The translations under genes were made by a program, and so were the position numbers. A DNA stretch of 64,000 nt from the NCBI RefSeq assembly GCF_026914265.1, contig NC_069133.1, positions 33,695,317 through 33,759,316 on the forward strand. The letters run 5' to 3'. Shown one piece after another: positions 34,891 through 47,300 of the stretch. The DNA comes from Mya arenaria. Its lineage: Eukaryota; Mollusca; Bivalvia; Myida; Myidae. The notes below the pieces were generated by a model. It saw only the letters and a program-made list of their open reading frames with translations, ran no database searches and was not told where the DNA came from. Numbering within the stretch: the stretch's first letter is position 1; each line of letters starts with the position of its first letter.

Positions 34891-35610
34891 ATAATGACAG
34901 CAGCCTCATTCGAAATGCTTCGGAACAGTGACTGGATTTCAACAAACCATCTAAAAATAGACTAAGCCGAACTTTGTCAAATCAGTTATTGTAGTAAGAA
35001 AATTGCAAGCAACTGTTAGAAAAGCATATATTTGCCATTCTTGATATGCTCCTTGACCAATGTGTTAGTACGTCAACTATCATGATCTTCCGGATGCTTT
35101 GTAGATAAATCTTAAGTCTTAAATAAATAGTTCAGTCATAACATTTTAATATTTATGTACCAGACAGCGCAAATTGCTATGTGCATATGGTGGTGATCGA
35201 ATCTCTCGCTCTGCAGGTGAACACTCTACTTCCCTATCGCTATGAATGCTAGCTTTATAGCAGGACAGTATAAGTACTGCTATATAAATATCGAATACCC
35301 GGTAACACTTACATACCTTAATATTTTATCCACAAATGAGTGGTTATAATTCTACTTTAGGTTGTTTCTTATTTCTTCGAGTGTTATAATACGTGAATAA
35401 CATTAATGCAGTAATTCCAAGTCTAGCTCAGATTTCACACATTTCCTTTCTACTAATGACGTGTGAAACATAGCCGCTTAACGAGTTTTATTATTTGAGT
35501 TTTTACACAAAAAACGGTTCGCCAATATTCAATTCATTGTATTCAAATATAAACTAATAACAACATTTAATTTTCAAACACGAACTAGCAACTTGACGAA
35601 AACAATTTGA
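34891..35610. other. 3' flank of gene A with decayed tail-coding sequence
   Basis: About 34891-34985 is the former coding sequence of the cytoplasmic tail, out of frame, matching B's exon 3 ('atgacagcagcct', 'cagtgactggat', 'agccgaac'). The remainder is AT-rich without a gene. Confidence 0.6.
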
Positions 35611-35920
35611 ATGAAGGACCGGTGGTGTGTAAGCTTATTTATACTCGCACACGGGCCTAATTACCCATTCGGCGAGTGCTCCGTTAAGATTGTTGGAGCA
35701 TAGTGCACAGACAGAATGTAACCCTGGTTAGAGCTACCCTGGTTCTTTAACGTGCATCAGTGTATAGCACTGTGACACGGGACCCCCATTTAACGTCCCT
35801 CCCGGAAGACGATTAGTATTTTTTAGTGATGTGACGGGGTATCGAACCAGAGACCCCTTGATTGATAGTCAAGTGTGTTACCACTAGACCACGGATCCGC
35901 CCCATGAAGGACCGGTGGTG
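35611..35920 (-). mobile_element. tRNA-derived SINE with 17-bp target duplication
   Basis: Body 35628-35903 is flanked by identical 17-bp copies of 'atgaaggaccggtggtg' (35611-35627 and 35904-35920). Read on the - strand it begins with a tRNA-like head: A-box 'tggtctagtggtaa', then B-box 'ggttcgatacc'. The body includes 'ttctttaacgtgcatcagtg' and 'cacgggacccccatttaac', a conserved core I recall from invertebrate SINEs. The exact duplication suggests a fairly recent insertion. Confidence 0.85.
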
Positions 35921-36249
35921 GTGTTAGTAGTTTATACTCCGGGTCCCGGCGTTAGCACATTGAAGGGTCCCAGAGTAACAGTTCAATCACCGCACACCTA
36001 TCCTGGGCTGACTATCAGGCGGTTAACCAGTACTAGATGCCTTCACTTCTGCAAGGAACTGGCAACTTCTGTAAATGCCAGGGTAGTGGTACAGTGCGAA
36101 TGGTCGTAGAAAGGATATCATTATATCATGAAGAACCGCGAAAGAGAAATTATATTTATATTTCCCCTCCCCCTCGAAAGGAACAGCCAATCAGGAAGAG
36201 TTCAAAGGCAGTGACCCTTAACACTTAAAATAAGCAATCAGGTTTAACC

Positions 36250-37172
36250 ATGTTAAGTGGCACAAGGTTAGGGCACAGCAAACACTGAACGAGAGACACA
36301 AGGTGAGGGCACAGCAAACACTGAACGAGAGACACAAGGTGAGGGCACAGCGAACACTGAACGAGAGACACAAGGTGAGGGCACAGCGAACACTGAACGA
36401 GAGACACATGGTGAGGGCACAGCGAACACTGAACGAGAGACACAAGGTGAGGGCACAGAGAAACACTGAACGAGAGACACAAGGTTAGGGCACAGCGAAC
36501 ACTGAACGAGAGACACAAGGTGAGGGCACATCGAACACTGAACGAGAGACACGAGGTGTGGGCACAGCGAACACTGAGCGAGAGACACGAGGTGAGGGCA
36601 CAGCGAACACTGAGTGAGAGACACAAGCGGAGGGCACAGCGAACACTGAACGAGAGACAGAAGGTGTGGGCACAGCGAACACTGAGCGAGAGACACAAGG
36701 TGAGGGCACAGCGAACACTGAACGAGAGACACAAGGTGAGGGCACAGCGAACACTGAACGAGAGACACAAGGTGTGGGCACAGCGAACACTGAACGAGAG
36801 ACACAAGGTGAGGGCACAGCGAACACTGAACGAGAGACACAAGGTGAGGGCACAGCGAACACTGAACGAGAGACACAAGGTGAGGGCACAGCGAACACTG
36901 AACGAGAGACACAAGGTTAGGGCACAGCGAACACTGAACGAGAGAAGACACAAGGTGTGGGCACAGCGAACACTGAGCGAGAGACACAAGGTGAGGGCAC
37001 AGCGAACACTGAACGAGAGACACAAGTGAGGGCACAGCGAACACTGAACGAGAGAAGACACAAGGTGTGGGCACAGCGAACACTGAACGAGAGACACAAG
37101 GTGAGGGTACAGCGAACACTGAACGAGAGAAGACACAAGGTGAGGGCACAGCGAACACTGAGCGAGAGACAC
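36250..37172. repeat. 36-bp minisatellite, array 2
   Basis: About 26 copies of a unit beginning 'cactgaacgagagacacaag', followed by 'gtgagggcacagcgaa'. The period is 36 bp, so ORFs of 100-325 codons run through on both strands (RETQGEGTANTE-type on +, CALTLCLSFSVR-type on -). They repeat without a start context or any non-repeat domain and are treated as artefacts. Some copies carry an extra 'aga'. Confidence 0.92.
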
Positions 37173-37299
37173 AAACAAATTAACGCCACAAACAGACAAC
37201 ACAAAATGAGCATGCCACGTGACAAGCCGCGTATTGCAACACAGGACGATGAAAAAAAGTTGACAACAAGTAAATTATGGGAATAAACAACACGAAAGG

Positions 37300-40115
37300 T
37301 AAGTTATCAGTGTTTTTCCAGATACTTTATTGTAAAATAGCTTAATAGAAACTATTTATTAAACATGGAATAGAAAATGGCGGAGTTTTTTTACCTAACG
37401 GTTGACCGCACAATGGATGCTCTTGTCTGCAATATCGATGTACAAGCTAATTATTAATTAGATGACAATTGCAAGAATTAGATCATAGTAATTCTATCAT
37501 TTGATTTGTAAATACAATGACGAACGTGCTTCTGATTTGTTTGTATTTGTATAGTGAAACAAGACCTTCCATAAAATGCTTTTGAAACGTTTGCATTTAA
37601 AAATGTGCATTTTCAATCGTTTGTACTGGACGGGATTGACATAAAAATAGAATTTCTATAAAAGCAAATAACTGAAATCTAGCTATTTGAGTATGATGTG
37701 GCAAATATCCTCTCTCTGCTCGTCAAGGGAGATGACCGCCTATGAGAACTAGATTTTGGTATCTCGAAATTGAGAGTCATATCCCTTGTGACATTGTTTA
37801 ATGATTCAGTCAAGTGTATGTTTAATTTGTTTGTAATGTTTTCAGAATTGTATAAGTTATATGTACAGAAATAAAACGGGTGATACATTACTTTGAATGA
37901 CTGAACTTGAAACTCGACACCCTCAGTACCTTTATCTGAGGCACGTATGTTCCATTTCTATATTCGTATATAAGATATATTATACCCACCATCAGGTCCA
38001 GTTAATATTAAGGACAAATGGCAGTGTTGTGAAAGATACTATGACGCCCTCATGGATAAACTGCAATTTGAATGCCCTATGAGTTGTTTTGTCAAGATTT
38101 GTTGTTATTGTCAATCGATAAATGTATTCAATGATTTTAAAATAACTGTACCAATACAAATCGAGGTTTCAATAGATAAAAATGAAAAAAAAATTCAGTG
38201 CGATGTTTCTTAAAATTGAAATTTGGATTAATGAGAATTCAATGTATTATACATTGCATGTGTTCATGCAATGAAATTAATATCACTAGTTTTGGCTTAA
38301 CATGGACAGCAAGCAAGGCAAATCGTTGAATGTCGTAGTCAAATTTGGCCAAATAAGTGCAAACTCCAAATAATTTTGATTTCAGTTTGGCGAGTAAAAA
38401 ATTAGAGAAAAATGGTGCGAGCTTTCTCGCCTCGCTGCACATGCTCGATTTCCTGTAGAAAAAATGAACCCTAGCATATGCTTGAAAATCAAACATCCAT
38501 GGAAGTATATTGCACGTATCTTCATAATCGATGTTTCTGTATTAAGATTTATTGCGTTCGTAAAAAATAAAAATAATTCAATATCAATTTGTCTTTCGCA
38601 CGTTTGTGCCTTTTTCTTTAATAAACTGTTTGAGTTTTATGTACTCAGTTGTAAAAGAAAAATGTGTACTTTCGGCCTTTCGTAATTAAAATATGATTAA
38701 ATTTTCTCTTTCGACAAAAACTACAATGATTATTGATGGCATATATAAAAAGGATAAGACGTAAGAAATGAACGTAAATCGAGCGTTTTAGTCGTCATCC
38801 AAAACAAACGTTTGTATAAATTTCAGAAATGTGCTAGTATTAAATCGAACCGCGTTCGAGCTAATGTAGAAGTTAAAATAAGGTTTTGTATTTCATGACA
38901 ACTAAAGAATTTCCTTTTTATCATTTTTTTTTTCATCTAACGAACGTCATGACAAGGATTACTACTTGCACCGGCTTTCATGATTTAGCATTACCAATTT
39001 CCAACAAAATACGCATTCGTTCCAGATCGACATTTGAATGATGAAACAGATGGAGATCCGATATTTTATATCAATTTTAAACACAAAGATTTCAAGGACC
39101 GTTCTCTCTCGAGAGAAAAAAAAACACACACAAAGAAACGATGTTACTATGAATTATGCCTCTTATCAATCGTCGCCAAGGATTCTATATCGACTTATAT
39201 ACCAATGATTTACATTTTTTAACTGAGACATTATTGGATTAAATGGGTTTCTTAAGCAAATTAATCGCACTGTTATTATCATAAAATATTTAAATTGAAA
39301 GCTGAACTATATTCAATTGAAGATAAGGGAGGTAATCAGACAATACGTATTGACATTTTAATTTTTTTTTTTTTACTAAACAACATTGAGAAGTTTTCAT
39401 TTGAAAATGCTTGCATCACATTTATTTTAGAAACAGGAGCTCTATTTTCTTGATGTGAAATTTCATTTGAAAATGTTTAGTATTTCTCTAGTCATCTATT
39501 CATCCAGTCTAAAACCTGAAAAAGAATCCAGCAACTGCTCAGGTACTGTTTGCAAAGGGCTATACTCCGCCCACTTATCTACCTCATTAGCATATAGTGA
39601 GTCAGTGGTCGAGTTATTCATTACCTTGGTATATAACATCCATTTCTGTTTAATAAATCATCGTGTGAACCTCGCGGTGTTATCACACATTATCTGAGAC
39701 TTAAGTGAAAGTGTGCCTTTAATATTGCTATGTCCGATTGGTAAAGCTTTGTGATTAGTAAACCACTTTACCACTTATCAAGTCTGAACTCAGCGAATAA
39801 AAGTGTCCTTCCATTACTAGAATATCTACTATATCTATAATAGAATTAAACATTTTTATAAAATATTTGTTAAATCAGTTTGCGGAGAAAAAAGTAAAAA
39901 TTCATTCTTATATTTTGTATACGTTAGATAATACCATTTAAATTTTACCAGTGGTACCTTCAAGGATTTCTTTTAAGACGCTAAATAAATGCCATGTTGA
40001 TATGATCTATAAGTCATAACCGTTTGATAAATTACTCAAAAGATTTTGAACAAAACGATAGCATAATACCCTGGATTTGTTTTATTCCTTTAAACGCAAA
40101 GTTGGCTTAAAATAT
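37300..40115. other. Intergenic, no gene recognised
   Basis: AT-rich. ORFs of 60-85 codons without recognisable domains. A short homopolymer T-run lies near 39362. Confidence 0.5.
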
Positions 40116-40119
40116 ATTT

Positions 40120-40640
40120 GCTCTAGTTCCAACCGTTTAAAGTATTGTTTTTCAATTTCCATGAGATCTCATCGGGATTCGGAATGTTATTGGGGGACTA
40201 TTTTGCAATGTAATTTCCATTAAGCAAATATTAATGCGCAACATAACGTGATATTATAAATTACCCGATAATTATACATACTGATTCATTTGGAACACGA
40301 TATTTGTTTTATGGGATTTATTTTTATTCGCTTTGTCGTTAACGTTTTCTTCATAAGAATTATGAATTACCTAAGTACGTACTTCATAAGAATAATGCAA
40401 TACCTCAGTACGTATCAAGCAATGTATGGAGCAGACCCACTCTGAGAAATGTTGTAATTCATTTGGAAACATGCAATGCATGAAATTAAAACAGTTTTTT
40501 TTTGCAATTTTGGTGATTAGTTCTTTGATTGGATAGTCGGTATTTGTAATAATCGCTGCAGAGATCAAGCGATGATTTAACAATTTTTTAAAGTAAACCT
40601 AATATTTGAGCAACCCGTTTATTACCTGTCAATCAAATTA
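40120..40640. repeat. Duplicated block matching the upstream region of gene A
   Basis: Resembles 32820-33160 in order and spacing, for example 'gatatttgttttatgggatt' and 'taataatcgctgcagagatc' against 'tcaataaccgctgcgaagat'. It is separated from gene B by the 36-bp array, so insertions occurred after the duplication. Confidence 0.6.
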
Positions 40641-40939
40641 TTATTTTGATCACAGAGTTAATAAATTAAAACATCTGTACCTTCGTGTGATGTCTTATAG
40701 CAGCAGGTGTGTAGAACTCCATGCAGTGCGTTTAAATACGTCTGACACACTTTTGTATAGATTACTGTAACAAAAAGAATGTGGCGCATTTCTTAACAAA
40801 TTGGACAGTGGGTTAGATCTTTCAGTATAAACACACATAATATATATAAGAAATTATAAAAAAGTATATATGACTTTTCTTTATTTTCTTACCAAATATG
40901 AACTGAGAGTCCAAAACATGAATTTTCTGATGTCATGTA

Positions 40940-43545
40940 GCGGTTTTAAGTCTCTCGTTGAGCATATGTTGTCTTGTGGCGATATGAGTTTCGTTGAGTG
41001 TCATTTATCTAGTGGCGGTGTGTGTCTCGTTCAGTGTATGTTGTCTTGTGGCGATATGAGTCTCGTTCAGTGTCATTTGTCTAGTGGCGATGTGTGTCTC
41101 GTTCAGTGTATGTTGTCTTGTGGCCATGTGAGTTTCGTTGATTGTATGTTGTCTAGTGGCGATGTGAGTCTCGTTGAGCGTATGTTGTCTTGTGACGATG
41201 TGAGTCTCGTTGAGCGTATGTTGTCTAGTGGCGATGTGAATCTCGTTGAGCGTATGTTGTCTTGTGGCGATGTGAGTCTCGTTGAGCGTATGTTGTCTTG
41301 TGGCGATATGAGTCTCGTTCAGTGTCATTTGTCCAGTGGCGGTGTGTGTCTCGTTCAGTGAATGTTGCCTTGTGGGGATATGAGTCTCGTTCAGTGTCAT
41401 TTGTCTAGTGGCGGTGTGTGTCTCATTCAGTGTATGTTGTCTTGTGGCCACGTGAGTCTCGTTGATTGTATGTTGTCTCTTGGCGGAGTAAGTTTCGTTG
41501 AGTGTTTGTTGTCTTGTGACGATGTGAGTCTCGTTAATCGTATGTTGTCTTGTGGCGATGAGAGTCTCGTTGAGCATATGTTGTCTTGTGGCGATGTGAG
41601 TCTCGTTGAGCGTATGTTGTCTTGTGGCGATGTGAGTCTCGTTGAGCGTATGTTGTCTTGTGGCGATGTGAGTCTCGTTGAGCGTATGTTGTCTTGTGGC
41701 GATGTGAGTCTCGTTGAGCGTATGTTGTCTTGTGGCGGAGTAAGTTTCGTTGATTGTATGTTGTCTCTTGGCGGAGTGAGTTTCGTTGAGTGTATTTTGT
41801 CTTGTGGCGATGTGAGTCTCGTTGAGCGTATGTTGTCTTGTGACGATGTGAGTCTCGTTGAGGGTATGTTGTCTGGTGGCGGAGTGAGTTTCGTTGATTG
41901 TATATTGTCTCTTGGCGGATTGAGTTTCGTTGAGTGTATGTTGTCTTGTGGCGATGTGAGTCTCGTTGAGCGTATGTTGTCTTGTGGCGATGTGAGTCTC
42001 GTTGAGCGTATATTGTCTTGTGGCGGAGTGAGTTTCGTTGATTGTATATTTTCTCTTGGCGGATTGAGTTTCGTTGAGTGTATGTTGTCTTGTGGCGATG
42101 TGAGTCTCGTTGATCGTATGTTGTCTTGTGGCGACGTGAGTCTCGTTGAGCGTATGTTGTCTTGTGGCGGAGTGAGTTTCGTTGATTGTATATTGTCTCT
42201 TGGCGGATTGAGTTTCGTTGAGTGTATGTTGTCTTGTGGCGATGTGAGTCTCGTTGATCGTATGTTGTCTTGTGGCGATGTGAGTCTCGTTGAGCGTATG
42301 TTGTCTTGTGGCGATGTGAGTCTTGTTGAGCGTATGCTGTCTTCTTGCGATGTGAGTCTCGTTGAGCGTATGTTGTCTTGTGGCGATGCGAGTCTTGTTG
42401 AGCGTATGTTGTCTTGTGACGGAGTGAGTTTCGTTGAGCGTATGTTGTCTTGTTGCGATGTGAGTCTCGTTGAGCGTATGTTGTCTTGTGGCTGAGTGAG
42501 TTTCGTTGATTGTATATTGTCTCTTGGCGGATTGAGTTTCGTTGAGTGTATGTTGTCTTGTGGCGATGTGAGTCTCGTTGATCGTATGTTGTCTTGTGGC
42601 GACGTGAGTCTCGTTGAGCGTATGTTGTCGTGTGGCGATGTGAGTCTTGTTGAGCGTATGTTGTCTTCTTGCGATGTGAGTCTCGTTGATCGTATGTTGT
42701 CTTGTGGCGATGCGAGTCTTGTTGAGCGTATGTTGTCTTGTGACGGAGTGAGTTTCGTTGAGCGTATGTTGTCTTGTGGCGATGTGAGTCTCGTTGATCG
42801 TATGTTGTCTTGTGGCGATGCGAGTCTTGTTGAGCGTATGTTGTCTTGTGACGGAGTGAGTTTCGTTGAGTGTTTGTTGTCTTGTGACGATGTGAGTCTC
42901 GTTGAGCGTATGATGTCTTGTGGCGATGTGAGTCTTGTTGAGCGTATGTTGTCTTGTGACGGAGTGAGTTTCGTTGAGTGTTTGTTGTCTTGTGACGATG
43001 TTAGTCTCGTTGATCGAATGTTGTCTTGTGACGGAGTGAGTTTCGCTGAGTGTTTGTTGTCTTGTGACGATGTGAGTCTCGTTGATCGTATGTTGTCTTG
43101 TGGCGATGTGAGTCTCATTGAGCGTATGATGTCTTGTGGCGATGTGAGTCTCGTTGAGCGTATGTTGTCTTGTGGCAGAGTGAGTTTCGTTGAGTGTTGT
43201 CTTGTGACGTTGTATATCTGTTTGAGTGTATTTTGTTTTGTGATGGTTTATGTCTGTCTTTTGTCATCTGGCTGTGTCTGTCTTGTCGAGTGCCTGTTTC
43301 GGTATGGCGATGTATGCCTCTTTTAGGGTCTGTTGTCGTGTGAAGGTGTGTGTTTCGTTTAGTGTCTTTTGTCATGTTGTAGTGTGTATTGTCCTGTAGC
43401 GATGTGTGTTTCATTAAGTGTATGTTGTATTTTGAAGGAATGTGTTGTGATATGGCGGTTTGAGTGAGCATGTACAGGCGTGCATATCGTTATATGTACG
43501 TTTTGTTGTGGTGGTTGTGTCTCGTTGAGTGTATGTTGGCTCCGA
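40940..43545. repeat. 36-bp minisatellite, array 3, with 144-bp higher-order units
   Basis: More than 60 copies of 'ttgtcttgtggcgatgtgag' plus 'tctcgttgagcgtatg' (36 bp). It decays after about 43195. The variant starting 'ggagtgagtttcgttgattg' recurs at 41881, 42025 and 42169, i.e. every 144 bp (four units), and again at 42493. Every frame without a stop reads through, including 377 and 276 codons on + and 563 on -; these are not genes. Confidence 0.92.
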
Positions 43546-44318
43546 TCATTTCGCCTGGTTTTTGTCTGATTCCTGTCACTGCTGAAGTCGTTTGTGTATT
43601 TCCCATTGTTGCTTTGTTAGGGAAAAGACATAACAATGAACAAAAACTGAAATAATTAATTAATTTTGCAATAAAGTATAACTGCATCCTAGAAAAGTCT
43701 AGGAAATATTTGTGTGTGTTTTCCATTTATGTGAATTGAATACTTAACATGAAAGTACGTTGAATAGAGATTACTTGTTAAAATACAAGCATGTGTGAAT
43801 TGAAAAACAACACAATATCGTATGTTTTATGCAGATTGAATGACGTCATATGCGTTGCGTACGCTGTTCTTATAACAGAATTGTTTTAATAAAGAAATAC
43901 GCAAATTTAATACAACAATCTTGAAAAGCTGTGATATGATATATATCTTTTAATTTCCTGATTATAAACTCTCTATGTTGACTCTTTGGAATGATTTAAA
44001 CATGCCAATCTACTACTTCATCGATCTAAACCTTAATCAAACTAATTGGCATAGCTCAGGGGTGGATTTAGTACTACAATGTTCACTTTATTTAATTAAA
44101 ATGTTCATATTATCAGTTTTGAGGTTAAAACGATGACATATTAAATCTTCTTAATCCACAACCATGTATACAAACACTAACCAATTGATTGATGATAGCT
44201 TATTAAGTTACCAATAGCCTTGTCAGATTATCAGAAGAAACTCAACAGGCGCCCTTACCAGCATTATAAGCCTCATTCCGTGGTGAAAAGAACATTCATT
44301 TCTCTGCATATTTTCATA
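43546..44318. other. 5' flank of gene B
   Basis: AT-rich. The last 110 bases match the flank of gene A, including 'tcatttctctgcatattttc' directly before the ATG. This near-identity just upstream of both starts may hold shared promoter or 5'UTR sequence, but no TATA box is claimed. Confidence 0.5.
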
Positions 44319-47300
44319 ATGGCTACGATACAACTTACGGTTTTAGTAATTCTAACATATATAACTGCTCTAAAAGCAACTTGTTATGTTTCTCAAGTTC
44401 AAGATACCGTGCAAGAGTGCAAGTATAGCAGATGGATTCCCGTGGACTGCACTCCGTGTGGAAATAACTATTATGCGAAAGTGACCCGGTATAGGGCGGT
44501 ATGCTGCCACCCAGGTGAGCCTCTTGAACCGTGTTTGGCGAGGTGTAAGCTACCGCCAAGAAGTGCCCAAGAAGAAATATACTGTGGACTTGTTTGTCCC
44601 AATCTTCATCCAACAACTACAACAACAACGTCAACGACGGTACCGACCACTCGAATAAGCTCAACAACACCACCACCAACAACAACGCAAGGTACACTTT
44701 CAACAGCGGCACCAAAAACAGCGACAGTTACTGATAAATCGACGCCAACTACAACGAAAGTATCAACTACGGAGCCGGCAACGCAAACTATTTCATCAGC
44801 TGCTACACAAACAAAAACTAAAGTAACCACAACGCAGCCGGCAACGCAAACTATTTCATCAACTGCTCCACAAACAACAACGAAAGTAACGAGAGCGCAG
44901 CCTGCAACACAGACTATTTCATCAGCTGCTCCAAAAACAACAACGAAAGTAACCACAACGCAGCCGTCAACACAAACTATTTCATCAACTGCTCCACATA
45001 CAACATCGAAAGTAACGACAGCGCAGCCGGCAACGCAAACTATTTCATCAGCTGCTCCACAAACAACAACGAAAGTAACGAGAGCCCAGCCTGCAACACA
45101 GACTATTTCATCAGCTGCTCCACAAACAACAACGAAAGTAACCACAACGCAGCCGGCAACGCAAACTGTTTCATCAGCTGCTCCACAAACAACAACGAAA
45201 GTAACCACAACGCAGCCGGCAACGCAAACTATTTCATCAGCTGCTCCACAAACAACAACGAAAGTAACGAGAGCGCAGCCTGCAACACAGACTATTTCAT
45301 CAGCTGCTCCACAAACAACATCGAAAGTAACGACGATAAAGCCGAGCACGCAAACTCTTCGAACAGCCGCACCACCAACAACATCGAAAGTATCGACAAT
45401 GGATCCAATCACTCAGAACATATTGACTACCATACCAACAACACGAGTAGCTGCGGACACGCCCAACTCACTTTTGACAATGGCATCGACAAAAAGGTAA
45501 GTTACTATAAAACGACAGTGCAAACTAACAAACACTTTCCACAGCGGCAATAGCAACTTGTCGATATTGCAGGAACATTTTCTTCGACCTCCAATATTAC
45601 ATGCGGTGCCCCTTAAGGTTCTATTTTTGGTCCTTTTCTCTTTTTAATTAATATGAATTTATATGACAGCAATTATAAGGGATAAACCTCTTCTATGTGC
45701 TAATGATTCTTTCATACTAGAATCTGGTAATACTTTATCTGATGTGGAGATTGCTTTGTTTGACTGAATATTTGTAATATGTAAGTCAATGTTGTTTTTT
45801 TTCACAATTTATCTTTGTATTTAAGTTAAACCGAGTCAATTTACGAAAAACAAACTACGTGTACAATCCATTTTGAATAACTTGTTATGGAACTGCTATT
45901 GGATCTATTTGTTACATATCATGGGTCACCGAAGATTTGCATATGTCCTTTAAGTACATGACCGAAAAGCTAATTCATGGACAAAGTATCTTTATCGAAA
46001 GAAATGTTCTTACTCGACATACTAAAAATGGTGTGATGCCCTTATTCAAAGCCACTGTGATTATGCATGTCCTGTATGGTGTTATGGTTTTAGTTAGATT
46101 CCGAAACAAAGGTTAAAAATTACTCAAACTAAATTGATACGATTTGTGCTTGGTATTGACTCCTGGCCCCAATATCACGAAAATACTTAAGTCAAATATC
46201 AAACTCAGTCTCAACTCATTTCACCATATAAAAGCATAATATTCTTCAAAATCTTGCATGTTTTACACTTTTTGAAAGCGTATTTTCTCATAAAATATGT
46301 TGATAAAAAGATTTTGTCAATATTTCAAAGAAAACTAATTCTAGAGCAAAAAAAATATACTTCAGTAGTTTATAAAGAATAGAGAATGTACTCAAATACA
46401 TTTTTGGATGTAGAATATATTTCCCTGGGAATTCGACCAAAGGCTTTTATCAGCATATTCTATGATAGAATGCGCTTATAAAACTGTAAAAAACATATAT
46501 GAGTTTTAATAAATTTTGATGCTATGTGGTATAATGTGTTTAGACTGAGTTTGAGATTTGACTTAAGTATTTCCGTGATATTGGGGCCAGGCCCCAATAT
46601 TACGAAAAAAACTTCTGAACTCATTTTACCACCCACATAGCATCAACAGTTGTTAAAAATAACATGATTGTACACCTTTGACAAGGTATTCTATCATATA
46701 ATATGTTGATTTATGCCCTTGGCCGAAATTCCAAGGAAAAAATTGTCTACAGCCAAATGTGTATATGATGTGTTTTAACAATTACTAAAGTATATTTTTT
46801 GCTCTGGAATTTTAAGTTTCTTTAAAACATTGTCAAAATATTTTTACCAACAAGTTCTATTTAAAAAAACGTTTTCAAAAAGTATAAAAAAAAAATTGAA
46901 AATATTTTGAATTATACTTTATTTTTATTTGGTAAATTGAGTTGAGGTTGAGATTTCTCTTGAATATTTTTGTGATATTGGGGCCTGGTCTCAGGCCAAG
47001 AACACCTAAACTAATTACCATTTGAAAACAGAGCTGAAAAAATTATGCTGTCTCAGGTTGTTAAGCTACAAAACAAGCTGGCCCCAGATTATATGATTGA
47101 CAGTTGTGTTTCTCAAATTTCTGTTCATACTTACAACACTAGCTTGCGTATACAGTCTACCAAACGTCAAAGGTTTTGGTAAAAAAATTATTGATTTGTT
47201 AAGTTAAATAGTTTAACCAAGGAAATACCTAAAATAAGGATATTCAAACTTTTAAGGTTGCCACCAAAACCCATTTTAAAACCCATTTTATTATTGGGTA

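Noticed and set aside
35820..35903. Possible tRNA gene on the - strand
   Set aside because: A and B boxes are present, but the 3' side does not pair with the 5' acceptor stem, and a SINE body and target duplication follow.
36225..37202. 325- and 296-codon ORFs over array 2
   Set aside because: Same artefact of a 36-bp period; both strands and several frames are open.
41427..43118. 563-codon ORF on the - strand and 377/276-codon ORFs on the + strand
   Set aside because: They lie wholly in a 36-bp tandem array. A period divisible by three keeps frames open on both strands, and there is no non-repeat domain or start context.
44606..45412. 268-codon - strand ORF rich in Val
   Set aside because: Complement of the Thr-rich coding repeat of gene B.
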